DNA of 60,440 nucleotides from an uncultured Clostridia bacterium (GTDB lineage: Bacteria; Bacillota; Clostridia; Christensenellales; Pumilibacteraceae): assembly GCA_948440265.1 (NCBI GenBank), contig CAOJOK010000010.1, positions 1-60,440 on the forward strand. Direction: 5' to 3'. This document shows, piece after piece, positions 8,399-16,718 of the stretch; within the stretch, counting starts at the first letter, position 1; each line of letters begins with the position of its first letter. The position numbers and the translations under genes were made by a program. Under the pieces are notes generated by a model. The model was not told the DNA's origin and did no database searches. It was given only the letters and a program-made list of their open reading frames with translations.

Positions 8399-10510
8399 TT
8401 ATGCCTTGGGATTACGCAAATCGATGAGTTCTTGGTCGTTCTCCGTCCAGTGGCTCGCATATCTTCTCAACAAAGGCTTGCGGAGAGGAAACGACGCCGT
8501 AACGGCGGTTTCGTCGAACGTACCTTGCTGAATGATGAGCATCAAACGAGCGGTGTCTCTCTGACCGAAGCCGTACCAAGCGCCTCTCGCGTCGCAGTAT
8601 ACCTGATAGCAGTAGCTGCCGCAATTTGCAAGCGTGCCGTCGTCGGATTTGAGGATATCCTTCGGCGGGAAGCTGTTGCTGTAATCCGCGCCGTAGTTAA
8701 ATCCGTAGAACATCCAAGCGCCCAAATATCTGTTCTTATCGGGTTCGGGTCCGAGTTTGCTGTCTGCGGGAATGGTTACGTCGAACCACACGATATAGTC
8801 GTTCTTATATGTCCCTTCGGTGATTTTTTCCACCGTGACGCCCTCTCTCGAATTGATTTGGTTTTTCAAATCCATACTGTGGACATAGTTGAGAGGCGCG
8901 GTCGTATAGCCGAGTCCGCCGTCGTCGGTCTTTGCCGTCCACGGGTCGTCGGTATCTTGTCCCGCAAGTCCCTTGTCTACATTGTCCTTATAGGAAGCTC
9001 TTTCGCCCTGGCTTATCTTGGTGAGCGAAAGCACGTTTTTAACCGTGTCTTCGGAATAGCCCACGCTCTTTGCGTCGACAATCAAGCCCATATAAACTTT
9101 TTCGTTGTCCACTTTCAATTTTGCGGAAACCACTTCCGGCGCAAAGGCGCTTTCGACGTAAAGACTTACTTTATTCGCATCGCCGTCGAAAGAAATGGAA
9201 TCGACGTACACGTCGTTTGCGCTGACCGATTTGAGGATTATGCTGTTCGGTCCGTTGACCACGGGAATTTCTACGCTTATATCCTGCCAATAATAGTCGG
9301 CTCTTATGGATTTTTCACCCGTATAAGTACCCTGACCGGCTTCGGTGATTAAGTCGCCCGGATTGCCTGCGGGAACGTAACGCTTATATTGCGTCAAATC
9401 GACAGCCGCAAGTTTCACGGAATCGGGTATGGTTATTTTTTTGTCGTTTACCGTGATTTCAAAGACGTTGGCAAGAGCGGTTTCCGCCGCCGTGGAAGCC
9501 GCGTCCGTATCGTTTTTCGCCGCCTGATAATCTACGGGATTTGCCATTCTCAAAACAAGTCTGACCGTGCCTTCCTTGTCGCCGTTAAGCGCGTACATAA
9601 CCTGACCGTTTTTACCGTGCTTAAACGTCAGCATATTTTTGTACGGAAGGAAGGTCTGGTTGACATAGCCGCCCGTTGTCGTGAACTTTTCGATTTGGTC
9701 GTGGATATAATATTTGGAATCCACTCGTATACTTTCTATCGTATAAGTGTTGCCGTCGTCGCCCACTTTTCTTCTGCCCAAGTCGATACCGCGGACAGAG
9801 GGCGTGCCTTCGCTGTTTATAACAAACTTATCTTCGAGGTCGGCGTCGATGGATTCTCTCATCGGACCTGCGGCAACTTCTATGCCGGAAGATATTATAA
9901 GTCCTGCTTCCGCTTCCACAAACGCGCCGCATTTAACCACCATATCATAGTAGAAAGTAAATCCGCCGTAGTTCATTTCGAAGTGAGAGTCGCCTGCCAC
10001 CAGTCTGTCGGTGTTATAGGTTACATCCGTGGGATTGACCGTGACAACGGCTTCTTCCGTGCCGTCCTGACGAACCGCCTGTATCGTCATACCCGTCGGG
10101 TCGAACGTTTCGCCCGTTATGTATTCCTTTTTATCGGGTTCGGTGAGTATTTTGACGTTCGCTATTTCGTTCGTGACGCTGATTTTTACCGTAGCGGTAT
10201 GCGATTCTTCGCCGTCCTTATAAGTGACGGTTATGTTCTTATCGCTCGTTTTGAGTTTGCCGTTCGGCGCATATGTATATTCCGCGGCGGTAAGAGCGGT
10301 TTTGCTTTCGTCGCTCAACAGTTTGGAAACGACCATACCCGTCGGGTCGAACGTTTCGCCTGCAATATACTTTGTCTTGGCAGGCGCCGTCGTAATCTCT
10401 ATACCCGTCACCGTAGGCGCGGGCTTGTCGTTACAGGCGGCAAAGGTCGCCATAACTCCGAGAGCAAGCACCGTTGCCGCAATATAAGCTATAATTCTCT
10501 TCATTTTCAT
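8399..10510 (-). CDS. lipoprotein with two bacterial Ig-like domains
   Basis: Secreted lipoprotein of 703 residues with signal peptide MKMKRIIAYIAATVLALGV and lipobox FAAC (Cys about 26). Two tandem bacterial Ig-like (Big) domains follow, each carrying a KYIxGETFDPTGM signature (about residues 47-60 and 126-140). The middle (about 200-460) looks like beta-sandwich modules, with repeated ENV-type strands ending in PNSIILKSVSANDVYVDSISFDG, typical of carbohydrate-binding folds; the C-terminal part is not recognised. AAGGAG lies 10 bases before the ATG. It is the first gene of a unit with the GH3 gene at 5222-8305, so a glycan-binding role on the cell surface is inferred. Its leader is about 445 bases long and its promoter has a G9 tract. 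Confidence 0.8.
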   Translation of the reverse strand: MKMKRIIAYIAATVLALGVMATFAACNDKPAPTVTGIEITTAPAKTKYIAGETFDPTGMVVSKLLSDESKTALTAAEYTYAPNGKLKTSDKNITVTYKDGEESHTATVKISVTNEIANVKILTEPDKKEYITGETFDPTGMTIQAVRQDGTEEAVVTVNPTDVTYNTDRLVAGDSHFEMNYGGFTFYYDMVVKCGAFVEAEAGLIISSGIEVAAGPMRESIDADLEDKFVINSEGTPSVRGIDLGRRKVGDDGNTYTIESIRVDSKYYIHDQIEKFTTTGGYVNQTFLPYKNMLTFKHGKNGQVMYALNGDKEGTVRLVLRMANPVDYQAAKNDTDAASTAAETALANVFEITVNDKKITIPDSVKLAAVDLTQYKRYVPAGNPGDLITEAGQGTYTGEKSIRADYYWQDISVEIPVVNGPNSIILKSVSANDVYVDSISFDGDANKVSLYVESAFAPEVVSAKLKVDNEKVYMGLIVDAKSVGYSEDTVKNVLSLTKISQGERASYKDNVDKGLAGQDTDDPWTAKTDDGGLGYTTAPLNYVHSMDLKNQINSREGVTVEKITEGTYKNDYIVWFDVTIPADSKLGPEPDKNRYLGAWMFYGFNYGADYSNSFPPKDILKSDDGTLANCGSYCYQVYCDARGAWYGFGQRDTARLMLIIQQGTFDETAVTASFPLRKPLLRRYASHWTENDQELIDLRNPKA

Positions 10511-10957
10511 TTTAAAATAACTCCTTCGATTTTGATAATCTTTTTTGCAATTCGTGCATTTTCATACGCACTTGTCTTTTGATAAAATTACTTTTTCCCT
10601 TTCTTTATTTCACCACCTCCGTTTTTGACAACTAAAAATACTATCCGACCATACGGACTTCTTCCGTACTTTCGAACGATTTATCAAAAAGAGACGCAAA
10701 AAATACTGTCGGTTCTGTTTCGGTTTACCGACTTACGCCATCCAAAAAACTATTTACTTTCCCTCCTATGACGGACCCCGTCCATACCCGTTCGACTGCT
10801 CTACTTTGCCTTATACCCTACTTACAGACCTTTGTGCAGTTTGTCTCATCTACCCACTTTTATTTTTTAACGGCGGCTATTTGAAAATCTTTTCACAAAT
10901 GTTTGCGACCTATCGGGCTTATTCTGTCTTTCGACACTTCGCCCATATATAAGTTTC
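10511..10957 (-). promoter_or_regulatory. long structured 5' leader of the Ig-like lipoprotein operon
   Basis: About 445 bases between the predicted transcription start and the lipoprotein ATG, with no gene on either strand. It holds a terminator-like hairpin GTCGGT/ACCGAC (10708-10732) followed by TATTTTTTG, and 60 bases further on two overlapping, mutually exclusive stems around TCCGTAT (10651-10669 and the following TCCG/CGGA) before TAGTATTTTT. This arrangement resembles an attenuator. I recognise no known riboswitch class. Confidence 0.5.
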
Positions 10958-10963
10958 GCTTAC

Positions 10964-10991
10964 ATTATACAACGTATCCCCCCCCCGTCAA
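10964..10991 (-). promoter_or_regulatory. promoter with G9 spacer tract (Ig-like lipoprotein-GH3 operon)
   Basis: On the minus strand TTGACG (-35, 10986-10991), 16-bp spacer containing G9 (10978-10986 as C9 on plus), TATAAT (-10, 10964-10969). Same spacing and same flanking sequence as the promoter at 5050-5077. Confidence 0.85.
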
Positions 10992-11033
10992 GCGTTTGGA
11001 CCCTGCTTTTCGTAATTATTTTCGGCTATGCTT
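10978..11033 (-). repeat. 56-bp duplicated promoter-upstream element, copy 2
   Basis: Exact copy of 5064-5119, covering the C9 tract, the -35 box and upstream AT-rich sequence. Confidence 0.9.
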
Positions 11034-11131
11034 CTTAATTCCGTTTCGATTGTTTATCGCTTATTTATTTTACTTTTTAAGCTGTTTGTTATATAATATC
11101 CGAAAGATAAACAGTTTAAGGCAGAAATATT

Positions 11132-11398
11132 ATGTTAAAATATTATTACACCGAAGAAAAAGACCGTCTTTATGTCTATGACAAAGAAAGCGGCTATTTC
11201 TCGATATTTAACAAATACACAGGAAAATGGGAAATTCCGACATCTTCATTTATGCAGATTGACCACGACTGCGACGATTTAACCGTAATTCCCGAAAATA
11301 CCGCAAAGAAAATTACAAACGGCGCAAGTTTTGAAAAAGACTATAATGAATATCTTTCAGTGATTAACAGTGTTCGAAATTTAGAGAATAAAGAATAA
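11132..11398 (+). CDS. small hypothetical protein
   Basis: An 88-residue acidic soluble protein rich in Tyr near its N terminus (MLKYYYTEEKDRLYVYDKE), with no signal peptide or membrane segment. I do not recognise the family. Support for it being real: a TATAAT box at 11092-11097 about 35 bases upstream, a purine-rich AAGGCAG before the ATG, protein-like composition, and a position in an otherwise empty stretch. Codon use is more AT-rich than in the neighbours, which may point to recent acquisition. It is divergent from the surface-protein operon whose promoter lies just upstream. Confidence 0.6.
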   Translation: MLKYYYTEEKDRLYVYDKESGYFSIFNKYTGKWEIPTSSFMQIDHDCDDLTVIPENTAKKITNGASFEKDYNEYLSVINSVRNLENKE

Positions 11399-11449
11399 AA
11401 CGAATTTTTTGATTGCAAAAAGAGAGATAATAATTACAATTTAGCGGCA

Positions 11450-11480
11450 GTTAAAAAGAGCGAAGAATTTTTCTTCGCTC
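11450..11480 (-). terminator. intrinsic terminator below the second GH3 operon
   Basis: GAGCGAAGAA/TTCTTCGCTC stem with a three-base loop, followed on the minus strand by TTTTTAA. It may also stop the small gene at 11132-11398 in the other direction. Confidence 0.85.
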
Positions 11481-11520
11481 TCTTTATCTCTACGGTTTTG
11501 TTTTACTGCATTATAGGGTT

Positions 11521-11723
11521 TTAAATGAAGTCGTACTTGTTCGGGACAAGAGCGTACTGCGCAACGTCGGTCGCGGCTGTCTCGGGAGCGGCGGTCCGCC
11601 ACGGACAGCATATTGCCGTCCGTCGTGCTCGCAAGGAAGTAACCCAACTTCAAGACTACCGTTTCGGGATTGTTTGCCGCCGCAGTCACCTTGAAATCGA
11701 AAGAATATACTTTCTCGTTTAAT
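11521..11723 (-). pseudogene. decayed 3' fragment of a surface protein gene
   Basis: Directly behind the GH3 stop codon a protein-like frame without a start reads EKVYSFDFKVTAAANN and continues to GYFLASTTDGNMLSV; it then shifts by one base near 11600 into a second frame that reads WRTAAPETAATDVAQY and ends KYDFI-stop. The composition is like that of a secreted beta-rich domain. The third GH3 operon also has a lipoprotein gene in this position, so this may be the remnant of an equivalent lipoprotein. Family unidentified. Confidence 0.5.
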
Positions 11724-14700
11724 TCTCCTTATTCGCACCGCCGAACTTTCCGCCCTTTATGTCCTTATAAAGGTCCAGAGCAAAGCCGATTATCCAGACA
11801 ATGCCGAAGCCTACCGCGCTCCAGATGAGCAGAGCCATAAGCACTCTCGTTACGATGGGAACAGCCGTTTCCCAAGCAGGTACGATGTCAGTTATCTTCG
11901 TATCGCCCGTAATGCCGTTCATCGTGTTGCTGTTGACAACGGTGTAAAGTATCTTCTTCGACGCGTCGCGCATCGCCCAAGCGAAAGCGCCGTGTCCTTC
12001 GGAATAGCTGTCGAAATACAGGCTGTTGCCGTCCTTGTCGGTCGGGTTCTTTTCCGACGCAGGCTGTCCGTCGGGCAAATCGTTGCCGTTCAAAACGCCC
12101 TGCTGGGGGCTGCAGTAAAGTCTGCCCGAGTTATAGTCGGAAACGACGTAACCTCTCATTCCGTACTCCGCGCGCAATACCGTGTTGCAGAAGCCCTGCG
12201 CTCCCGTCCACTTCGCGCCCATACGGTTCATACCCGTCATAACGCCGAGTACGCTGTTCGGGGTGAGTTCTTTGTCTATCTCGACCGCAACTTCGATTGC
12301 CCTGCCGTATATCTCGCGAATGGACTGTTCGTTCGCCCAGGTATTGATACCTGCGCGGTGCGTTTCCTGGTCGTTGAGTATGGCGTGTTTCATAAGCACG
12401 AACATTCCGAGTTTATGAGAGCCTGCCGCTTCATAGCCTGCCGCGACGCCCGTCAAAAATCCGTCTTCCGAATAGTACTCGAACGTTCTGCCGCAGTATG
12501 CGCCGCGGTGAATGTTCACGCCCAAGCCGTATATGCCGTTATAGCCTGCCCAGATGCCTTCTTCGCCGGACTGAACGCCGAGACGCTCTATGAACTCCGT
12601 GTTATAAGAAGCCGCCACTATGCCGTTGCAGACGAACGTCGCAGGTTTTTGGCTCTTGTTTTCGGGGTCGCGCGTTTCGGAGAAGCCGCGGAAGCCGCTC
12701 TGGCTGGGCAAGCCGCTGTCCGTGCGGCACTGAACGGGTGCAAGTCCGCCGTTCTGCTGTGAGGAGCTGGGTGCGTTTATAGACTCGACGCCGTTGGTAA
12801 AGCGCAGACCTTCCTGCAAGAGATAGCAGGTTTCGTCCCACGTCATACGGTCCAGCGCAACGTCCCACAGAGGGTCGTTGTAGTCTTTGCCGCGAAGGTA
12901 TATCAGCTTTATTTCGTCGAACAGTTCGTCGCCTTCATAGAAGCCGATTTTGCCGTAAGTTGGATAAGGGATATTGTCCTTTTCCACGGGCGCGCACTTC
13001 TGCGCTTCGGCAAGCGCGGCGGTGGCGGTGAGATTGACTCTCTTGCCGTACGTTCCCAGCCAGTTGTTTCTGGTCATATAGACCTGACTTTCTTCAGAGT
13101 CGGAGAAGTATCCTGCCTTTTTGAAGTCCACGTCTTCGAACTGATTGGTGATTTTGTCTACACCGTAATTGGCTTTCTGTCCTTCGTACTTGGCTTTGCC
13201 TTCTGCGTTGAACGCTTCGTTCTCGCTCTTGATAAAGTCATTGTTGGAATAGGTCTTGTTATCGTATGCGATATACTTTTCCCATATCAACTCTTTATTG
13301 CCCTTGTCCCTGCCTGCGTGCGCGACGATTTTGCTTGTATCGACGCTTGCGCCGTTTGCAGCCTTATACTGCAAAATGTTATTTACGGCGTCGTGCGAGT
13401 CCTTGGCGACGGTCAGCAGGTATTTGTCCTTGCTGTCCTCCGAGCCTATGACGTAGGTCTTTTCGACGTCGGCGTCGTATGCCGCAAAATATTTTTCACG
13501 CACTTCTATTTCCGCCGTCACCGTTTCTCCGCCCTTGACGTAGACCTTGGTGAAGCCGATGAGTTCCACGGACGCTTTTTCCACGCCGTTTTCGATATCC
13601 TTTGCCGTGTAAGGTTTCTGCAAGTAAACCTGCACGACTTCCTGTCCGTCCGTTTTCGTGTTGTTCTTCACGTTGACGGTCACGGTGTAGGTCTTATCCT
13701 GTTTGTTTTCCGTCACTCTCATATCGGAGTAAGAGAAGTTCGTATAAGACAGACCGTAGCCGAACGGGAAAGTCACGACCTTGTTATAGTCGAACTCGCC
13801 GACGTTTGCACGACCCGTCACATAGTCTTCGTATCTGGTTTCGGTATACTTATAACCGTTATAAATGCCTTCCTGATAGACTTCGTAATACTTGTCGTCA
13901 TATTCTCCGTTAAGCGTGGTTTGATAGCCTTTCAGCACGCCGGAGTTGGCATATTCGATTGCGCCGTAGTTGTAATACACGGGATTGTACTTGCTGTGCG
14001 CCCAGAAAGTGTCCGCCGTTCTGCCGCTGGGATTGACGTCGCCGACAAGCAGTCTGCCTATGGAGTTGGCGCCGTAAGTGCCTATAGCGCCCACCCACAT
14101 ACAGCCGTCGATTGCATACGCTTCGTCCTGCACGAAATCGCACATAAGCGGGCTGGCGCAGTTTATGAGCACGATTATCTTGTCGATTGTTCCTGCGTCT
14201 TTAAGCGTTTTCATTCCCGCAAGCACAGACTTTTCGTTGTCGGTGAGAGCCAGCGAATCGCCGTGGGTCTGACTTGCGTCGTTGTTTTTCTCGCGGTTGA
14301 TGATAACTCTCGTCGAGTCGTCGTCCATCGTAGTGTCCATATACAAGTCGATTGCTTCGCCCGAGTTTCTCGCAAACACGGCGATACCTGCTTTTGCCTT
14401 ATTCGTCTTTGCGGTAGGCAAAGCGGACCAATTGGCGTCGTGCACGGTGAACTGCGACTGCTGTGTGCCGCCGCCCGTGAACGTGCCGCCTCTTTTGCCG
14501 ACAGTCATAAAGTCGGTCTGCGGCTTGCTCTTATACCAGTTGTTGAGTTCGGCATTGACGGAAAGTCCAGCCGCGTTCAAGCCCTGTTCCAAAGTCACGA
14601 CACCCGTTTTGGCATCGCCGACGCCCGAGCCCTGTCCCGTAATGACGGTGTAATAGGACGCAAATCCGTACAGGTTTACGGCGTCACCTTTGGCAAGCGG

Positions 14701-14982
14701 AAGCGCGGAGTTGTCGTTTTTCAAAAGCACGACGCCTTCTTCCATCGTTTCTTCGATTATCTCTTTGGTCGCCGCCTTGACCTGCGCCATATTTTCGAAC
14801 TGCGTTTCATAATACATTCCGCCTTCTCCGCCTTCGCTTACCGAAGTTTCCAAGCCGAGAAAGCTGTTTATAGCACCTTTATTGGCAAGCATTATGGGTC
14901 CTGCCACCGCCGCCAGACAGAATATCACAAGCGTGCAGTGAAGCAGAATGGTAAATGCGAGTTTAAACCTTTTCAATATCAT
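11719..14982 (-). CDS. domain-permuted GH3 glycoside hydrolase, membrane-anchored
   Basis: Second GH3 paralogue, 1087 residues. N-terminal membrane helix (about 8-32), GH3 C-terminal domain (VLLKNDNSALPL, then GQGSGVGD and NPSGRTADTFWAH), fibronectin-III-like domain (QEVVQVYLQKPY), catalytic barrel (VLMKHAILNDQETHR; MRGYVVSDYNSG with the presumed nucleophile Asp), and a C-terminal membrane helix (VTRVLMALLIWSAVGFGIVWIIGFAL) followed by a short basic tail. Both termini would be cytoplasmic or membrane-embedded, with the enzyme outside. AGGAGG lies 12 bases before the ATG, and the start overlaps the end of the membrane-protein gene upstream by 20 bases, so the two are translated together. Activity and substrate cannot be told from sequence. 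Confidence 0.92.
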   Translation of the reverse strand: MILKRFKLAFTILLHCTLVIFCLAAVAGPIMLANKGAINSFLGLETSVSEGGEGGMYYETQFENMAQVKAATKEIIEETMEEGVVLLKNDNSALPLAKGDAVNLYGFASYYTVITGQGSGVGDAKTGVVTLEQGLNAAGLSVNAELNNWYKSKPQTDFMTVGKRGGTFTGGGTQQSQFTVHDANWSALPTAKTNKAKAGIAVFARNSGEAIDLYMDTTMDDDSTRVIINREKNNDASQTHGDSLALTDNEKSVLAGMKTLKDAGTIDKIIVLINCASPLMCDFVQDEAYAIDGCMWVGAIGTYGANSIGRLLVGDVNPSGRTADTFWAHSKYNPVYYNYGAIEYANSGVLKGYQTTLNGEYDDKYYEVYQEGIYNGYKYTETRYEDYVTGRANVGEFDYNKVVTFPFGYGLSYTNFSYSDMRVTENKQDKTYTVTVNVKNNTKTDGQEVVQVYLQKPYTAKDIENGVEKASVELIGFTKVYVKGGETVTAEIEVREKYFAAYDADVEKTYVIGSEDSKDKYLLTVAKDSHDAVNNILQYKAANGASVDTSKIVAHAGRDKGNKELIWEKYIAYDNKTYSNNDFIKSENEAFNAEGKAKYEGQKANYGVDKITNQFEDVDFKKAGYFSDSEESQVYMTRNNWLGTYGKRVNLTATAALAEAQKCAPVEKDNIPYPTYGKIGFYEGDELFDEIKLIYLRGKDYNDPLWDVALDRMTWDETCYLLQEGLRFTNGVESINAPSSSQQNGGLAPVQCRTDSGLPSQSGFRGFSETRDPENKSQKPATFVCNGIVAASYNTEFIERLGVQSGEEGIWAGYNGIYGLGVNIHRGAYCGRTFEYYSEDGFLTGVAAGYEAAGSHKLGMFVLMKHAILNDQETHRAGINTWANEQSIREIYGRAIEVAVEIDKELTPNSVLGVMTGMNRMGAKWTGAQGFCNTVLRAEYGMRGYVVSDYNSGRLYCSPQQGVLNGNDLPDGQPASEKNPTDKDGNSLYFDSYSEGHGAFAWAMRDASKKILYTVVNSNTMNGITGDTKITDIVPAWETAVPIVTRVLMALLIWSAVGFGIVWIIGFALDLYKDIKGGKFGGANKEN

Positions 14983-15481
14983 TTTCTACCGTTTCCTCCT
15001 GTACGATTTCGGGTTTTTCCGCACGCTCTTTCTCTTTTTTGTTCTGCGGCAGATACAGCGCTACCGACGAAAGAATAAACGTCAGCACGAACGACAGCAC
15101 GCAGAACCATTCCGCGAAAGGCAACGTGAATATCTTGCCTATCGAAAAGCCGTCGAAGAACAGCGTGGAAAACACGTCCACTATACCTTCCGCGCCCGCA
15201 AATGCGATGAGCGACAGAAAGTCGAAAATCATCAATAACAGCGCCCCCAAAAAGGACGTCCTTCTATAAAGCGACAGTCCGACGAAGAACACTACCGCAA
15301 GTACCGAAAACACTATGACGCTTGCGCTGAAAAGCTGCGTCTGTACAAACGGATAAATGATTATTTGAAGAATAGTCAGCACGCACGCCGCAAGCGATAT
15401 GTAGCAGCCGTAGCTTTTACTCAAAATACATTCTTTGATTCTTTCGCCGAATCCCTGTGCAAAAGTTTTGGATTCATTCAT
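14963..15481 (-). CDS. small integral membrane protein
   Basis: A 172-residue protein with about four membrane helices (YISLAACVLTILQIIIYPFV, LFSASVIVFSVLAVVFFVGL, FLGALLLMIFDFLSLIAFAG and FAEWFCVLSFVLTFILSSVAL) and a charged C-terminal tail. The start at 15481 is chosen for AAGGAG ten bases upstream; an earlier ATG at 15502 overlaps the previous stop. It lies between a carbohydrate-binding-like anchor protein and a GH3 enzyme in one operon and may form a complex with them. Family not recognised. Confidence 0.75.
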   Translation of the reverse strand: MNESKTFAQGFGERIKECILSKSYGCYISLAACVLTILQIIIYPFVQTQLFSASVIVFSVLAVVFFVGLSLYRRTSFLGALLLMIFDFLSLIAFAGAEGIVDVFSTLFFDGFSIGKIFTLPFAEWFCVLSFVLTFILSSVALYLPQNKKEKERAEKPEIVQEETVENDIEKV

Positions 15482-15501
15482 ACACTTTTTTCTCCTTATC
15501 A

Positions 15502-16488
15502 CTATGCCGCAACGCCGAGAACCGCCGAGTCGCAGACGAACTGCAATGCGTCGAGATTGACGGGGTTTTTAATGCCCACGTCCGGTCCGCTTTCAAACGT
15601 CACGGTGTTTATGCCTTTTTTGAATTTCAAGGTTACGGTCTGCAAATTCTCGGGCGTGAAGTACTGTTCTGCCTCGCTTGCAGTCGTCTCTATCGCCGCT
15701 ATTTCGGTGTTGGTAACACCGTTGACACTCACTTTGAAATATTCTCCGAATTTCTTGCCGTCGGGGCGTTTACAATATTTAATCGTCAACTGCACTTCGG
15801 TTTCTTCCGTGCAGATTACATCGAACTTGACTTTAATATTGCGCTCGCCGAGATTTCTCAAACAAGCTCCGCCGCTGCAATCGGCGCCCTGCGCCGTGCC
15901 TGCCGACGAATTATACGGTTTCTCCGCTTCCGGCAAAACAAGTTTTTCTTCTGCCGAAATAAGTTTTCTGCCCTCGTACAGCTCGGCGTTTTCCGCTTCT
16001 ATCAGCACTTCTTTTTTAAGCTCCACCCCTTCCATAGACACCACGTTTACGGGGATATCTATTTTAAGATTGGAATAATACTTGCTGACCACGGAAACGG
16101 CAGTCACACCCGTCGACAAAACGACGTCTTCCGCATTATCGTAAATCTCTCCGTCGCCTATGCGGAAGCCGTACTGCGACGCGGGAAGATTCTCAATCTT
16201 CACTATGTCTTCCAACAGCGGGTCTTTCGCAATCAGTTTGACCTGCGACTTTTCCTTGTCGAATGAGAATTTGTCTCCCGAAAGATAGTCCGTCTGATAG
16301 CTCGATTCCGTAAGCTGCAGCAGTCCCTTTACCTCATTCGCTTCTTCTTTGGTGATAAGCTCTCCGCCCTGAAAGACCGCAATCAGTATACTTCCGACGA
16401 AAAGCAACGCCAAAACGGCGGAAGACACTGCAATTACGAGCTTTTTGTTTTTAGTCAAAAAGCCGTTCACCTTCTCGATTACACTCAT
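15502..16488 (-). CDS. membrane-anchored protein with CBM6/35-like domain
   Basis: A 328-residue protein with a short basic N terminus and one signal-anchor helix (KLVIAVSSAVLALLFVGSIL), so the bulk should face outside. A first Ig-like part (about 45-150) is followed by a C-terminal galactose-binding-like module that opens with VLIEAENAELYEG and includes GGACLRNLGERNIKVKFDV and VTLKFKKGINTVTFES, the pattern of CBM6/CBM35 modules. The ATG at 16488 has AGGAGG upstream; the longer frame to 16563 has no such signal. First gene of the operon with the small membrane protein and the second GH3 enzyme, under a promoter with a G9 tract. Ligand unknown. Confidence 0.8.
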   Translation of the reverse strand: MSVIEKVNGFLTKNKKLVIAVSSAVLALLFVGSILIAVFQGGELITKEEANEVKGLLQLTESSYQTDYLSGDKFSFDKEKSQVKLIAKDPLLEDIVKIENLPASQYGFRIGDGEIYDNAEDVVLSTGVTAVSVVSKYYSNLKIDIPVNVVSMEGVELKKEVLIEAENAELYEGRKLISAEEKLVLPEAEKPYNSSAGTAQGADCSGGACLRNLGERNIKVKFDVICTEETEVQLTIKYCKRPDGKKFGEYFKVSVNGVTNTEIAAIETTASEAEQYFTPENLQTVTLKFKKGINTVTFESGPDVGIKNPVNLDALQFVCDSAVLGVAA

Positions 16489-16567
16489 TTCTACCTCCTG
16501 ATAATTGATTTTTCCACAAACTTTGTCCGCGAGTAGACAAAAATTCGTATTAAAAAATTGCAACTAT

Positions 16568-16595
16568 ATAATAGCACCCCCCCCCGACTTGTCAA
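16568..16595 (-). promoter_or_regulatory. promoter with G9 spacer tract (CBM protein-GH3 operon)
   Basis: On the minus strand TTGACA (-35, 16590-16595), 16-bp spacer containing G9 (C9 on plus, 16577-16585), TATTAT (-10, 16568-16573). Flanking sequence differs from the other two tract promoters, so the G9/16-bp design is not explained by the 56-bp duplication alone. Confidence 0.8.
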
Positions 16596-16670
16596 TTGCA
16601 ATTTCGCTTTAATTCATTGCATTTTTTATATTTTACCGTAATTATTCCGTTTTCGCTTTACACATACAAA

Positions 16671-16697
16671 AAATACCCGACTTGAAGTCGGGTATTT
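16671..16697 (-). terminator. intrinsic terminator of the calcium ATPase gene
   Basis: AATACCCGACTT/AAGTCGGGTATT hairpin followed by a T run on the minus strand, 22 bases behind the ATPase stop codon; the stem is symmetric enough to work in both directions. Confidence 0.88.
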
Positions 16698-16718
16698 TTC
16701 CACAATTCATATACTTTT

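Noticed and set aside
11132..11398. Antitoxin of a toxin-antitoxin pair
   Set aside because: No partner frame next to it and no DNA-binding motif.
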